Assembly (NCBI GenBank): GCA_041158165.1
Contig: JBEBBW010000026.1
Span: 1-24,101 of the forward strand
Reading direction: 5' to 3'
Origin: TMED14 sp041158165
GTDB lineage: Bacteria > Bacteroidota > Bacteroidia > Flavobacteriales > Schleiferiaceae
DNA length: 24,101 bases
Shown: piece after piece, positions 1-7,151 of the stretch
Layout: each line of letters starts with the position of its first letter
Numbering within the stretch: the first letter of the stretch is position 1
Position numbers and translations under genes: made by a program
The notes under the pieces: generated by a model
The model's input: the letters and a program-made list of their open reading frames with translations, nothing else
Told to the model about the DNA's origin: nothing
Database searches by the model: none

Positions 1-1081
1 GAACCGTAATGGCATTTTTCGTCTGCTCGAGGAGCACGTCAAGCTGCTCAACTTTCAGCTTGCTTTCTTGGGCTTTAAATACACGTCGGCCTGATGTGAA
101 AAGCGGGAATTGCGCGCTGACGTTCCACGATTGAAAGACGACGTTGTTGGCGAATACACCGTTTGGATCCCAAACATTGGCGTCCTCACTTACAAACTGC
201 TTAGTCAGTGAATAGCCCGCGTACACCTTTGGTAGAAATCCGACCAATTCGTTTTTGTACAAAAGCGATTGCCCCATTCGGCCCGCCGCAAGAACGCGGT
301 AGTCCACATGCTGCTCTGGATTGAAGTTGGCTTGAAGAAGACTTGCTCCTGAAAGAGCCCCTTGAATGAGCGTTTCCAGTCCGGTAGTCAGCACAAGTCC
401 TTGCTCCACGGGAAGCCCACACGTAAGAAGGAGCATTTTGGCAGCGATGGCTTTTTGCTGGCGAATGTTGCCAAGACCGGCTTCTAGCTGGCGAGCCACA
501 AGATTGATTTGGTCCACGCTTTCGAGGTCTGCAAGGCCTTCTTTGGCCATGGCCGCCATTTGGGTGGCCGTTGCTTGTGCTTGCTTGTGGTTCTCGGTCA
601 AAACCTGCTCGTTCTCGGCTAAAATCACATTGAGGTGGTAGAGTTGTGCCGCTTGCTGGCGCACCTCTATTTCGGTTTTTTCCTTGTTCAATGCAGCTTG
701 GTCGCGAAGCACGCTCGTAGCCAAGACGGCCACGATGTAGCTGCCGTCGAACACCAGTTGGTTCACACTAAGGTTGCCTACCGACGTATAGCGGGTACCA
801 AATTGGAGTTTATCGATGACTCCGTCTTGGTTGATATCAAAAAACTGGGCGGGAAGCTCAATGTTGTCAGTGTACTGGCCAGCGGTAGTTACGCTAGGCA
901 ATCCGAGTGCAATGTTCTGCCACAGTACCTTTTCAGCGGCCCGCTGCTCAAGGCTGCGCACCTTGTTTTGGGCGTTGTGTTTTTGAGCGTGATCAAGAGC
1001 TTGATCGAGCGAAAGCGCTACTTGGCCAAACGCGCTGCTTGAGCACGCTAAGGCGAAAGCAAATGGTAGTATTCGAATCAT
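1..1081 (-). CDS. TolC-family outer membrane efflux protein (3' end outside window)
   Basis: This is the outer-membrane channel of a probable tripartite efflux pump. Reading the minus strand from the ATG at 1081 gives about 360 uninterrupted codons to the window edge. The product opens with a signal peptide (MIRILPFAFALACSSSAFGQ), followed by LSLDQALDHAQKHN, which is typical of the first helix of OEP/TolC proteins. Long Gln/Ala/Glu-rich coiled-coil helices follow, with beta-strand segments such as SVNQLVFDGSYIV and SAQFPLFTSGRR between them. Family members are usually 430-480 residues, so roughly the last quarter is missing. Its ATG overlaps the stop of the tetR-type gene (ATGA, 1078-1081), implying translational coupling. 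In Bacteroidota this order is normally followed by a membrane-fusion protein and an RND pump, which would lie left of the window (inference). An EF-hand-like loop (DINQDGVID) sits in the first variable loop, around 812-838. Confidence 0.9.
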   Translation of the reverse strand, partial: MIRILPFAFALACSSSAFGQVALSLDQALDHAQKHNAQNKVRSLEQRAAEKVLWQNIALGLPSVTTAGQYTDNIELPAQFFDINQDGVIDKLQFGTRYTSVGNLSVNQLVFDGSYIVAVLATSVLRDQAALNKEKTEIEVRQQAAQLYHLNVILAENEQVLTENHKQAQATATQMAAMAKEGLADLESVDQINLVARQLEAGLGNIRQQKAIAAKMLLLTCGLPVEQGLVLTTGLETLIQGALSGASLLQANFNPEQHVDYRVLAAGRMGQSLLYKNELVGFLPKVYAGYSLTKQFVSEDANVWDPNGVFANNVVFQSWNVSAQFPLFTSGRRVFKAQESKLKVEQLDVLLEQTKNAITV

Positions 1082-1704
1082 AATTGGGGTTCCTTGTGGT
1101 CGTTGAAATACTGTAGTCCTTGGGCGGTACTAATCGAGCGAATAAATAGACCAATCGCTGTCCAAATCAATTCCCTACGCTGCCCAAAGCTCTCGTTGGA
1201 AAGCTCGGCGTCGGCTATACCTACCATGGTCGTGAAGTGGATGCGCGCCACGAGCTGTGGGTCGAGGTCGTCGCGAAAGAGGCGCTGGGCTTGGCCATCT
1301 TTGATGGTTTGCACTAGCGCTTCGGTCATTGTCCGCTGGCGCTGCGCAAAAAGCCATTCATAGGTCTTGGGATAGTACTTTTTCAGTGGAAACATCATGT
1401 TGGGCCCGTGGGATTCCATCATGCGCATTAAAAATGCGTATCGGTTGATCATCCGGTCGATGGCGTTTTCGTGATCCAATCCAATTTGGTCCATGCTTTT
1501 TTGGTGCGCACAAAAAACATGGCGCACCGCTTGATCAACCAGGTCGGCTTTGTTGCTGAAGTACTGGTAAAGCGTTTTTTTACTCATGGAGAGCTCGCGG
1601 CACACGTCGTCCATGGTCATCGCACGCAGACCGTAGCGCTGGAACATTTCCATCGCTCGCTGCAGGATGCTGGTTTTGACTTCGTTAGTGGCGGATTCGC
1701 TCAT
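1078..1704 (-). CDS. TetR/AcrR-family transcriptional repressor
   Basis: The 208-residue protein has the standard TetR length. Its N-terminal DNA-binding domain is at about residues 10-58: a first helix (ILQRAMEMFQRYGLRAMTM), then DDVCRELSMSKKTLYQYFSN, the classic helix-turn-helix with the conserved KxxLYxYFxxK pattern. The remaining helical part is the ligand-binding and dimerisation domain, whose inducer cannot be predicted. It is the first gene of an operon with the TolC-type gene, overlapping it by 4 bases, so it most likely represses its own efflux operon. A near-perfect inverted repeat at 1737-1765 lies just upstream of its promoter and is a good operator candidate. The start at 1704 lies 8 nt from the promoter -7 box, leaving little or no leader. 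Confidence 0.93.
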   Translation of the reverse strand: MSESATNEVKTSILQRAMEMFQRYGLRAMTMDDVCRELSMSKKTLYQYFSNKADLVDQAVRHVFCAHQKSMDQIGLDHENAIDRMINRYAFLMRMMESHGPNMMFPLKKYYPKTYEWLFAQRQRTMTEALVQTIKDGQAQRLFRDDLDPQLVARIHFTTMVGIADAELSNESFGQRRELIWTAIGLFIRSISTAQGLQYFNDHKEPQL

Positions 1705-1712
1705 TGAGGCGG

Positions 1713-1720
1713 CAAAATTA
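1713..1720 (-). promoter_or_regulatory. Promoter -7 box of the tetR-tolC operon
   Basis: The minus strand reads TAATTTTG, a full match to the Bacteroidota -7 consensus TAnnTTTG. It ends 8 nt before the tetR-type start codon. There is no clear TTG about 20 bp upstream; that region falls in the adjacent end of the inverted repeat at 1737-1765, so repressor binding there would block the promoter (inference). Confidence 0.6.
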
Positions 1721-1736
1721 CGTTGGGAGACCCATT

Positions 1737-1765
1737 GGAAACGTTTTGTGTGTAAAAATGTTTCC
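1737..1765. promoter_or_regulatory. Inverted repeat, probable TetR operator
   Basis: Arms GGAAACGTTTT (1737-1747) and AAAATGTTTCC (1755-1765) are reverse complements except for one base pair, separated by a 7-base spacer (GTGTGTA). The 29-bp size and dyad symmetry suit a TetR-type dimer. The repeat lies 33 bp upstream of the tetR-type gene and covers its presumed -33 promoter region. It sits in the divergent intergenic region with asnS but more than 80 bp from the asnS -7-like box, so it should act mainly on the efflux operon. Confidence 0.65.
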
Positions 1766-1850
1766 GTGTTTAGCTGTTTTTTTTTAAAAGTTCACGATTC
1801 GACGGACGATTCGCATCAACAAAGGGCGCTAGAAATACCAAATTTCCCCG

Positions 1851-1857
1851 TACTTTG
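1851..1857 (+). promoter_or_regulatory. Possible -7 box for asnS
   Basis: TACTTTG followed by CAC resembles the Bacteroidota -7 element TAnnTTTG but is one base shorter, and no TTG is visible at the expected upstream spacing. It lies 33 nt before the chosen asnS start. This is a weak call made from position and partial match only. Confidence 0.35.
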
Positions 1858-1890
1858 CACCCGGCCTTATCACAAACTGTGCCACGAACC

Positions 1891-3315
1891 ATGACTATTG
1901 CGCAAATCCTTCAGACTCCGCCCCAGCAGCAGCCCGTCACCGCGCGCGGCTGGGTGCGCACGTTCCGCTCCAACCGATTCATTGCCCTTAACGACGGGTC
2001 AACCGGAGCCAATTTGCAGTGCGTAGTCGATTTTGAGGCGACCCCCGAGGCTACGCTCAAGCGCATCACCACAGGGGCTTCCGTCGAGGTGCGCGGACTC
2101 CTCGTTCCGTCCCAGGGCAGTGGCCAGGCCGTTGAAATTCAAGTCCAAGAAGTCGTTGTTCACGGCGACAGTTCGCCTGAAGAATACCCCCTCCAGCCCA
2201 AGCGCCACAGCTTGGAATTCCTGCGTGAAATTGCCCATCTTCGCCCCCGTACGGCTACGTTCAGCGCTGTATTCCGAATTCGCCACGAGGCGCAGTACGC
2301 GGTGCACCAGTTTTTTCACGAGCGCGGATTTTACCACTGGGCCACCCCCATTATTACGTCAAGCGACGCCGAGGGCGCGGGCGAAATGTTCCGCGTCACG
2401 TCGCTACCGGCCGACAACCCTCCGCGCACCGAGTCAGGTGAAGTCGACTTCAGCGTAGACTTTTTTGGTCAAAGTACCAACCTTACCGTGAGTGGCCAGC
2501 TCGAAGGGGAACTCGGCGCGATGGCCCTAGGCAAGATTTACACCTTTGGCCCGACGTTCCGCGCCGAAAATTCCAACACCACGCGCCACCTGAGTGAGTT
2601 TTGGATGATCGAGCCCGAAATGGCGTTTTACACCCTCGAAGACAACATGCAGCTGGCCGAAGACTTCGCAAAGCACATCATTCGCCATGTCCTCGACCGA
2701 TGCGCCGACGACCTCGCGGTGCTCGACCAGCGCCTTCAGCAAGAGGAGCAGGCCAAGCCCGCCGCCCAGCGCCAGTCTATGGGATTGGTTGAAAAGCTCC
2801 AATTTGTCGTGAACAATCCGTTTGTGCGCTGCAGCTACACTGAAGCGATTGCCATTCTCAAGGCGTCCAAGCCCAACCAAAAGGGGCAGTTTGCCTACCC
2901 GATCGAGGCGTGGGGCGCCGACCTGCAGTCGGAGCACGAGCGCTACCTCGTCGAGAAGCACTTCCAGGCTCCGGTGATCTTGTTTGACTACCCCGCCTCC
3001 ATCAAGGCATTTTACATGCGCCTCAATGAAGACGGCCAAACGGTGCGCGCCATGGACGTCTTGTTCCCGGGAATCGGCGAAATCATTGGCGGCAGCCAGC
3101 GCGAGGAACGCCACGACGTGCTCGTCGAGAAAATGAAGGCAGTGGGCATTGACCCCCACCACTTGGATTGGTACCTCGACACCCGCAAGTTTGGCACCTG
3201 CGTGCACAGCGGTTTCGGACTTGGATTCGAGCGCATGATTCAGTTCGTCACGGGCATGGGCAACATCCGAGACGTCATTCCCTTCCCGCGATTCCCGGGG
3301 AGCGCCAAGTTTTAA
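1891..3315 (+). CDS. asnS: Asparaginyl-tRNA synthetase
   Basis: A cytoplasmic class II aminoacyl-tRNA synthetase that charges tRNA-Asn with asparagine using ATP. The 474-residue product starts at MTIAQILQ; an in-frame ATG 36 bases upstream only adds residues untypical of the family. The N-terminal OB-fold anticodon-binding domain is seen as ARGWVRTFRSNRFIALNDGS (about residues 18-37). Class II motif 2 is FRAENSNTTRHLSEF, followed by WMIEPEMAF. Motif 3 is GFGLGFERMIQFVTG near residue 441, and the usual C-terminal ending PFPRFPGSAKF is present. Length is close to the roughly 466 residues of the E. coli enzyme. The absence of aspartate-specific features and the presence of the AsnRS-type ending favour AsnRS over AspRS. 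rpoN follows 23 nt after the stop on the same strand, probably in the same transcript. Confidence 0.97.
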   Translation: MTIAQILQTPPQQQPVTARGWVRTFRSNRFIALNDGSTGANLQCVVDFEATPEATLKRITTGASVEVRGLLVPSQGSGQAVEIQVQEVVVHGDSSPEEYPLQPKRHSLEFLREIAHLRPRTATFSAVFRIRHEAQYAVHQFFHERGFYHWATPIITSSDAEGAGEMFRVTSLPADNPPRTESGEVDFSVDFFGQSTNLTVSGQLEGELGAMALGKIYTFGPTFRAENSNTTRHLSEFWMIEPEMAFYTLEDNMQLAEDFAKHIIRHVLDRCADDLAVLDQRLQQEEQAKPAAQRQSMGLVEKLQFVVNNPFVRCSYTEAIAILKASKPNQKGQFAYPIEAWGADLQSEHERYLVEKHFQAPVILFDYPASIKAFYMRLNEDGQTVRAMDVLFPGIGEIIGGSQREERHDVLVEKMKAVGIDPHHLDWYLDTRKFGTCVHSGFGLGFERMIQFVTGMGNIRDVIPFPRFPGSAKF

Positions 3316-3338
3316 TTCGTCCAAATTCCGCCCAAACC

Positions 3339-4811
3339 GTGCTACGCCAATCCCAAGCCCTCAAGCTTCAGCAGAAGCTGTCGCCGCAGCAGATTCAGCT
3401 CATGAAGTTGATTCAGCTGCCGACTCAGGCATTGGAGGAGCGCATCCAAGAAGAGCTCGAAGTCAATCCGGCCTTAGAAAACGAGAGCCAAGCCGACCTC
3501 GACCCCTACGAGACGGACTACGAAACGCCCGACGGCGATTTTGACGGAGGCAATGAGGTCGACGACTACGCGGAGTCCCAGGAATACGAGTTTTCAGAAG
3601 ACCTTTTTGACGACACGCCCGACTACAAGCTCAACGCCAACAACTATTCGGCCGACGACGAGACCTATGAGGCGCCCATTGTTGCTCGCCAGGACCTCAG
3701 CGACGTGCTTCACGAGCAGCTGGCGTTGCGCAGCCTGAGCCCTCAAAAGGAGGCCTTGTGCAAGTACCTCATCGGGACCTTGGACGACGACGGCTACCTG
3801 CGCCGCGAACTGGTGGACATCGTCGACGACCTGGCCTTTTCGCTCGGAATCTTCATTGAGGTTGCGGAACTTGAAGAAGCCCTACGGGTGATCCAATCGA
3901 TGGACCCCTCGGGGGTGGGCGCCCGCAACCTTCAGGAGTGCATGGCGCTGCAGCTAGCCCAGCGCCCGGAAACCCCTAGCGTGCGCATCGCAAGGGCCTT
4001 GGTCGACCGCTACTTTGACGAGCTCGCCAAGCGCCACTACAGCCGAATGATGCAGGGTTTGGGCATCACCGAAGAGGCGCTGAAGTCCGCGCTCGAAGAA
4101 ATTGGCCGCATCAACCCCAAGCCGGGAGGAAGCGCTACCCAGGGGGCTGAGCCGAGTCAGGCCGTGGTCCCCGATTTTTTGGTAAGCGTGGTGGACGGCA
4201 AGCTCGAGCTCAAGCTCAACGGCCGCAATGCGCCAGAGCTCAATGTCAGCCGAGAATACAAAGAAATGCTGTCGCACTACAGGCAGGCCAAGGGCTTTGA
4301 CAACGACCAGCAGAAGGATGCGTTTACCTTCATCAAAAGCAAGATCGACAGCGCCAAGTGGTTTATTGAAGCGATTAAGCAGCGCCAGCAGACGCTTTTG
4401 CTGACGATGTCGGCCATCATGCGCTACCAAGAAGACTACTTTTTGACGGGCGACGACCGAAAGCTTAAGCCAATGATCCTCAAAGACATAGCCGATGAGG
4501 TGGGCATGGATATTTCGACCGTCAGCCGGGTTGCCAGCCAGAAGTACGTGCAGACCCCTTTTGGCACGTTCCTGATCAAGCGCTTTTTCAGCGAGAGCAT
4601 GACCAATGCAGAAGGGGAAGAGGTTTCGACCCGCGAAATCAAAAAGATCCTCGAAGAGAGTATTGGGGAGGAAGACGCGCGCGATCCGCTCACCGACGAC
4701 GCACTGGCTAATCTGCTGAAAGACAAGGGATATCCGATTGCCCGAAGGACCGTGGCGAAGTACCGCGAGCAGCTCGGGATTCCGGTCGCCCGGCTACGTA
4801 AAACGCTCTAG
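3339..4811 (+). CDS. rpoN: RNA polymerase sigma-54 factor
   Basis: Sigma-54 directs RNA polymerase to -24/-12 promoters and needs an AAA+ activator for open-complex formation. The GTG at 3339 is chosen as the start (490 residues) because the family begins right before region I, here LKLQQKLSPQQIQLMKLIQL. Upstream in-frame codons overlap asnS and are unlike the family. Region I is followed by a strongly acidic region II (about residues 50-110, rich in D, E and Y), then the core-binding domain (NLQECMALQLAQRP; INPKPGG), the HTH region (LKDIADEVGMDISTVSRV) and the diagnostic RpoN box ARRTVAKYRE at residues 468-477. All signature parts are intact. It follows asnS by 23 nt with no terminator seen between, a housekeeping arrangement rather than an activator operon. 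Confidence 0.96.
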   Translation: MLRQSQALKLQQKLSPQQIQLMKLIQLPTQALEERIQEELEVNPALENESQADLDPYETDYETPDGDFDGGNEVDDYAESQEYEFSEDLFDDTPDYKLNANNYSADDETYEAPIVARQDLSDVLHEQLALRSLSPQKEALCKYLIGTLDDDGYLRRELVDIVDDLAFSLGIFIEVAELEEALRVIQSMDPSGVGARNLQECMALQLAQRPETPSVRIARALVDRYFDELAKRHYSRMMQGLGITEEALKSALEEIGRINPKPGGSATQGAEPSQAVVPDFLVSVVDGKLELKLNGRNAPELNVSREYKEMLSHYRQAKGFDNDQQKDAFTFIKSKIDSAKWFIEAIKQRQQTLLLTMSAIMRYQEDYFLTGDDRKLKPMILKDIADEVGMDISTVSRVASQKYVQTPFGTFLIKRFFSESMTNAEGEEVSTREIKKILEESIGEEDARDPLTDDALANLLKDKGYPIARRTVAKYREQLGIPVARLRKTL

Positions 4812-4854
4812 GGTTGGCGTTGACTCATTGAGGCGCGCCGTAGCACAACAGGGA

Positions 4855-4885
4855 TTGGAACTCCGCTGGAAGCGAAGTATGTTTG
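4855..4885 (+). promoter_or_regulatory. Promoter of the T9SS type B surface-protein gene
   Basis: TTG at 4855-4857, then 20 bases, then TATGTTTG at 4878-4885: a full match to the Bacteroidota TTG...TAnnTTTG promoter. The gene start at 4913 leaves a leader of about 20 nt. This supports a transcript independent of rpoN. Confidence 0.7.
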
Positions 4886-4912
4886 TATACTAGACTCAAA
4901 CCGAACGCAGTT

Positions 4913-7081
4913 ATGCGCATGCTACGCTTTTTATTCGCTCTCCTTCTCCTCGCGCCGTTAGCCAGTAAGGCTTCGCACATTATTGGTGGAGACATTCAGT
5001 ACAAGTACGTTGGTGATTCTTCGGGCGTTCCCAACCAGTACCGAATCAAGTTGGTGATCTACCGCGAAGCGACAGGAATTACGCTCGGCGCCTCCCAAAT
5101 AGTGACCGTAGCCTCTGCAAGCTGTGGAACAACGCAAAACATCACCGTTAACCTTGCGGTACCGGAGTTTTCAGCTGCACTCTACGGCGCTTACGATTGC
5201 ATTCCGCAGTCTTCAGCTGTGTTTAGTCCGATGGTGAATATTTATACTGGCTTTGTGATTTTAAGCCAGCAATGCCCAGACTACAAATTTTCGTGGACGC
5301 AGTGCTGTCGACCTCCTGGAATTACCGGGATTACGGGCTCAGCTGGGGTTGGTTTCTATTTCGAGGCGGAGCTAAATAATACGCTCGGTTACAATTCCTC
5401 TCCAGCGTTTTTGTCGCGCCCCATCAGCTACATCTGCATCGGGGGCTACATTAATTACCTGCAAAATGCGACGGAGCCAAACGGAGACTCGCTGCAGTAC
5501 GAGTTGATTCCTGCACGCGACAACGGGCCCAACGCTTCGGTGCCCTATGCAGCAGGATTCACGTTTACCCAGCCAATTCACACGGCCCCGATTGGCCCCT
5601 TTACCTTGAATCAGCAAACGGGGAATATTTCGTTTGTGGCCAATACCGCCGAGACTTCGGTAATTGCTATTCGGGTCAACGAATACCGTTTCGACTCAAC
5701 CTTCTTTGTTTGGGTCAAGGTCGGGTCTTCGAACCGCGAAATTCAAGTTTCCGTGGCGAGCAACTGCAACCCTTCAGTAAACGCAGGGGTTAAGCTAGAT
5801 CCCACAGCACCAGGAGTGAGCCTTGACGCGCAAGGCCGTCAAACGAAGGACTACAATTGCCTAGACTCCTCAGTCACCCTTAAGTTCACCTTGGCCGTAC
5901 AGTGCCAGTCGGTATCGCCTGACGGCTCGGACTTCCGATTAACCAATCCAAATGGCCAGCCCATACCGATTAAAGCTTTGGTACCCAACTGCGACGTGAA
6001 CGGCGAGACGATGACGTTAGAGGTTAAGCTGTTCAAGCCATTGTCCATGAACGGTGAGTACTACCTCTACTCGAAAACGGGCAACGACGGCAACACGCTC
6101 CTGAACAAGTGCGGTAAGGACATGGCGGAATTTGATACCATCGTGCTGATTGTGAACGACTGCGTGGACCTCGCCATGGACTTGACCAACGTAACGATTG
6201 ACCAAGACGAGCACCCTCACGTTTACTGGGACGTTGATACCACCACGCTACCCCGCTACTTATTCAACATGTGGCGCGTGCACCGCTCCGACGACAGCGG
6301 AAAGACCTACCAGGTTGTCTACACCACCAACGACACCAATGCGCGCGACTGGCAAGACATCAACGTTGACGCCAACCGTGTCGACGTACAGCACTACCGC
6401 TACTTCGCCGACGCCATTGTCAACGGCTTCAAGCAACCAACCACAGATACGGTGAAGAGCATACTCTTGCGTGGCGACATGTCCAACACCCAGTCTATTC
6501 CGGTGGGTTGGACGACCTACAACGCCTGGGATTCGGTGGTCTACCAAGTTCAATTTGGCCGCAACGTTCCCGGCACACCTCCGGGTACCTACTTGTGGGC
6601 CGATTACGGCGCACCAACCATGGATTCGTCGATGGTTGTGAGCAATCCGGGCCTCGCTCCAGGCCAGTACGCGATCCGCATTCGCAGCATTCGCGACACC
6701 AACCAGGTTACCTACACGGTTAACCCGATGCAGGACACCGCCTACTCCAACTGGATTGAGTTTGGTGAGCCCGTACCTCCGATTCCGCCGATTGACACGG
6801 TGATTGTGCCCAACGTGCTCACGCCGAACGGCGACGGCCAAAACGACGTGTTCAATGTGCGCGGCATTATGAGCTACACCACGCTCCGCACGGTGACCAT
6901 TATGAACCGCTACGGCAAGGTGGTGTACCGCAACGAGAACTACGACAACGCCCAGCCGTGGACGGGTACCGACATGTCGGGCAGCAAGCTCGCAGACGGC
7001 GTGTACTTCTACGTCATTAAGTTGGCCGACACGCCCAACAACGCGAGCCTGGAGTTAAACGGAACGGTTACGATCCTTTAA
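4913..7081 (+). CDS. Large secreted/surface protein with T9SS type B (CHU_C) sorting domain
   Basis: A 722-residue exported protein. The start MRMLRFLFALLLLAPLASKA gives a clean Sec signal peptide; a start 30 bases upstream would place MYTRLKPNAV before it. The mature protein begins SHIIGGDIQYKYVG, a beginning common among large Bacteroidota gliding- or adhesion-associated proteins. Cys-rich beta-sandwich-like repeats follow (CCRPP, NATEPNGDSLQYEL), then fibronectin-like segments (VYWDVDTTTLPRYLFNMWRV). From about residue 632 to the end is a type B sorting domain: VPNVLTPNGDGQNDVFNVRG, IMNRYGKVVYR, ADGVYFYVIKL. Such tails send proteins across the outer membrane through T9SS and leave them at the cell surface or in the medium. 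The ligand or role is not predictable; adhesion or gliding is an inference from family. It has its own promoter upstream and a terminator downstream. Confidence 0.88.
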   Translation: MRMLRFLFALLLLAPLASKASHIIGGDIQYKYVGDSSGVPNQYRIKLVIYREATGITLGASQIVTVASASCGTTQNITVNLAVPEFSAALYGAYDCIPQSSAVFSPMVNIYTGFVILSQQCPDYKFSWTQCCRPPGITGITGSAGVGFYFEAELNNTLGYNSSPAFLSRPISYICIGGYINYLQNATEPNGDSLQYELIPARDNGPNASVPYAAGFTFTQPIHTAPIGPFTLNQQTGNISFVANTAETSVIAIRVNEYRFDSTFFVWVKVGSSNREIQVSVASNCNPSVNAGVKLDPTAPGVSLDAQGRQTKDYNCLDSSVTLKFTLAVQCQSVSPDGSDFRLTNPNGQPIPIKALVPNCDVNGETMTLEVKLFKPLSMNGEYYLYSKTGNDGNTLLNKCGKDMAEFDTIVLIVNDCVDLAMDLTNVTIDQDEHPHVYWDVDTTTLPRYLFNMWRVHRSDDSGKTYQVVYTTNDTNARDWQDINVDANRVDVQHYRYFADAIVNGFKQPTTDTVKSILLRGDMSNTQSIPVGWTTYNAWDSVVYQVQFGRNVPGTPPGTYLWADYGAPTMDSSMVVSNPGLAPGQYAIRIRSIRDTNQVTYTVNPMQDTAYSNWIEFGEPVPPIPPIDTVIVPNVLTPNGDGQNDVFNVRGIMSYTTLRTVTIMNRYGKVVYRNENYDNAQPWTGTDMSGSKLADGVYFYVIKLADTPNNASLELNGTVTIL

Positions 7082-7102
7082 GTAGGGATTGGTTTTTGGT
7101 TT

Positions 7103-7147
7103 CGGGCCCCCGACGGATGCGTTCCGGCCGGGGGCTCGTTAGTTTTG
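7103..7147 (+). terminator. Terminator after the T9SS type B gene, overlapping the uvrC promoter
   Basis: CGGGCCCCCG (7103-7112) pairs with CGGGGGCTCG (7129-7138) over 10 bp with one G-U pair. An inner CGGA/TCCG pairing extends the hairpin. The stem is followed by the T-rich TTAGTTTTG (7139-7147). That T-rich stretch is also the uvrC -7 box. Confidence 0.7.
7140..7147 (+). promoter_or_regulatory. uvrC promoter -7 box
   Basis: TAGTTTTG is a full match to TAnnTTTG. Only 4 nt separate it from the uvrC GTG at 7152, so the transcript should begin at or within a few bases of the start codon. No TTG is seen at the usual upstream distance because that region is the terminator stem. Confidence 0.6.
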
Positions 7148-7151
7148 TACT

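Noticed and set aside
366..1042. Two plus-strand open frames at 366-641 and 635-1042
   Set aside because: They lie opposite the TolC-type gene, whose minus-strand translation gives an excellent family match over the whole interval.
1705..1890. Small RNA or riboswitch in the largest intergenic gap
   Set aside because: Apart from the inverted repeat and promoter-like boxes I see no extended paired structure or known leader motif.
2527..3324. Long open frame of 265 codons antisense to asnS, with other long antisense frames opposite the GH13, T9SS type B, susD and uvrC genes
   Set aside because: They mirror genuine conserved genes in GC-rich DNA, have no recognisable domains or starts, and are expected by-products of codon bias.
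3168..3338. Longer rpoN N-terminus overlapping the end of asnS
   Set aside because: The extra residues are unlike sigma-54 and are the asnS end read in another frame; the GTG at 3339 places region I at the start as expected.
4814..4830. Possible sigma-54 -24/-12 promoter (TTGGC then TTG) right after rpoN
   Set aside because: The GG to GC spacing is wrong by two bases and the -12 GC is absent; a normal TTG/TAnnTTTG promoter is present nearby.
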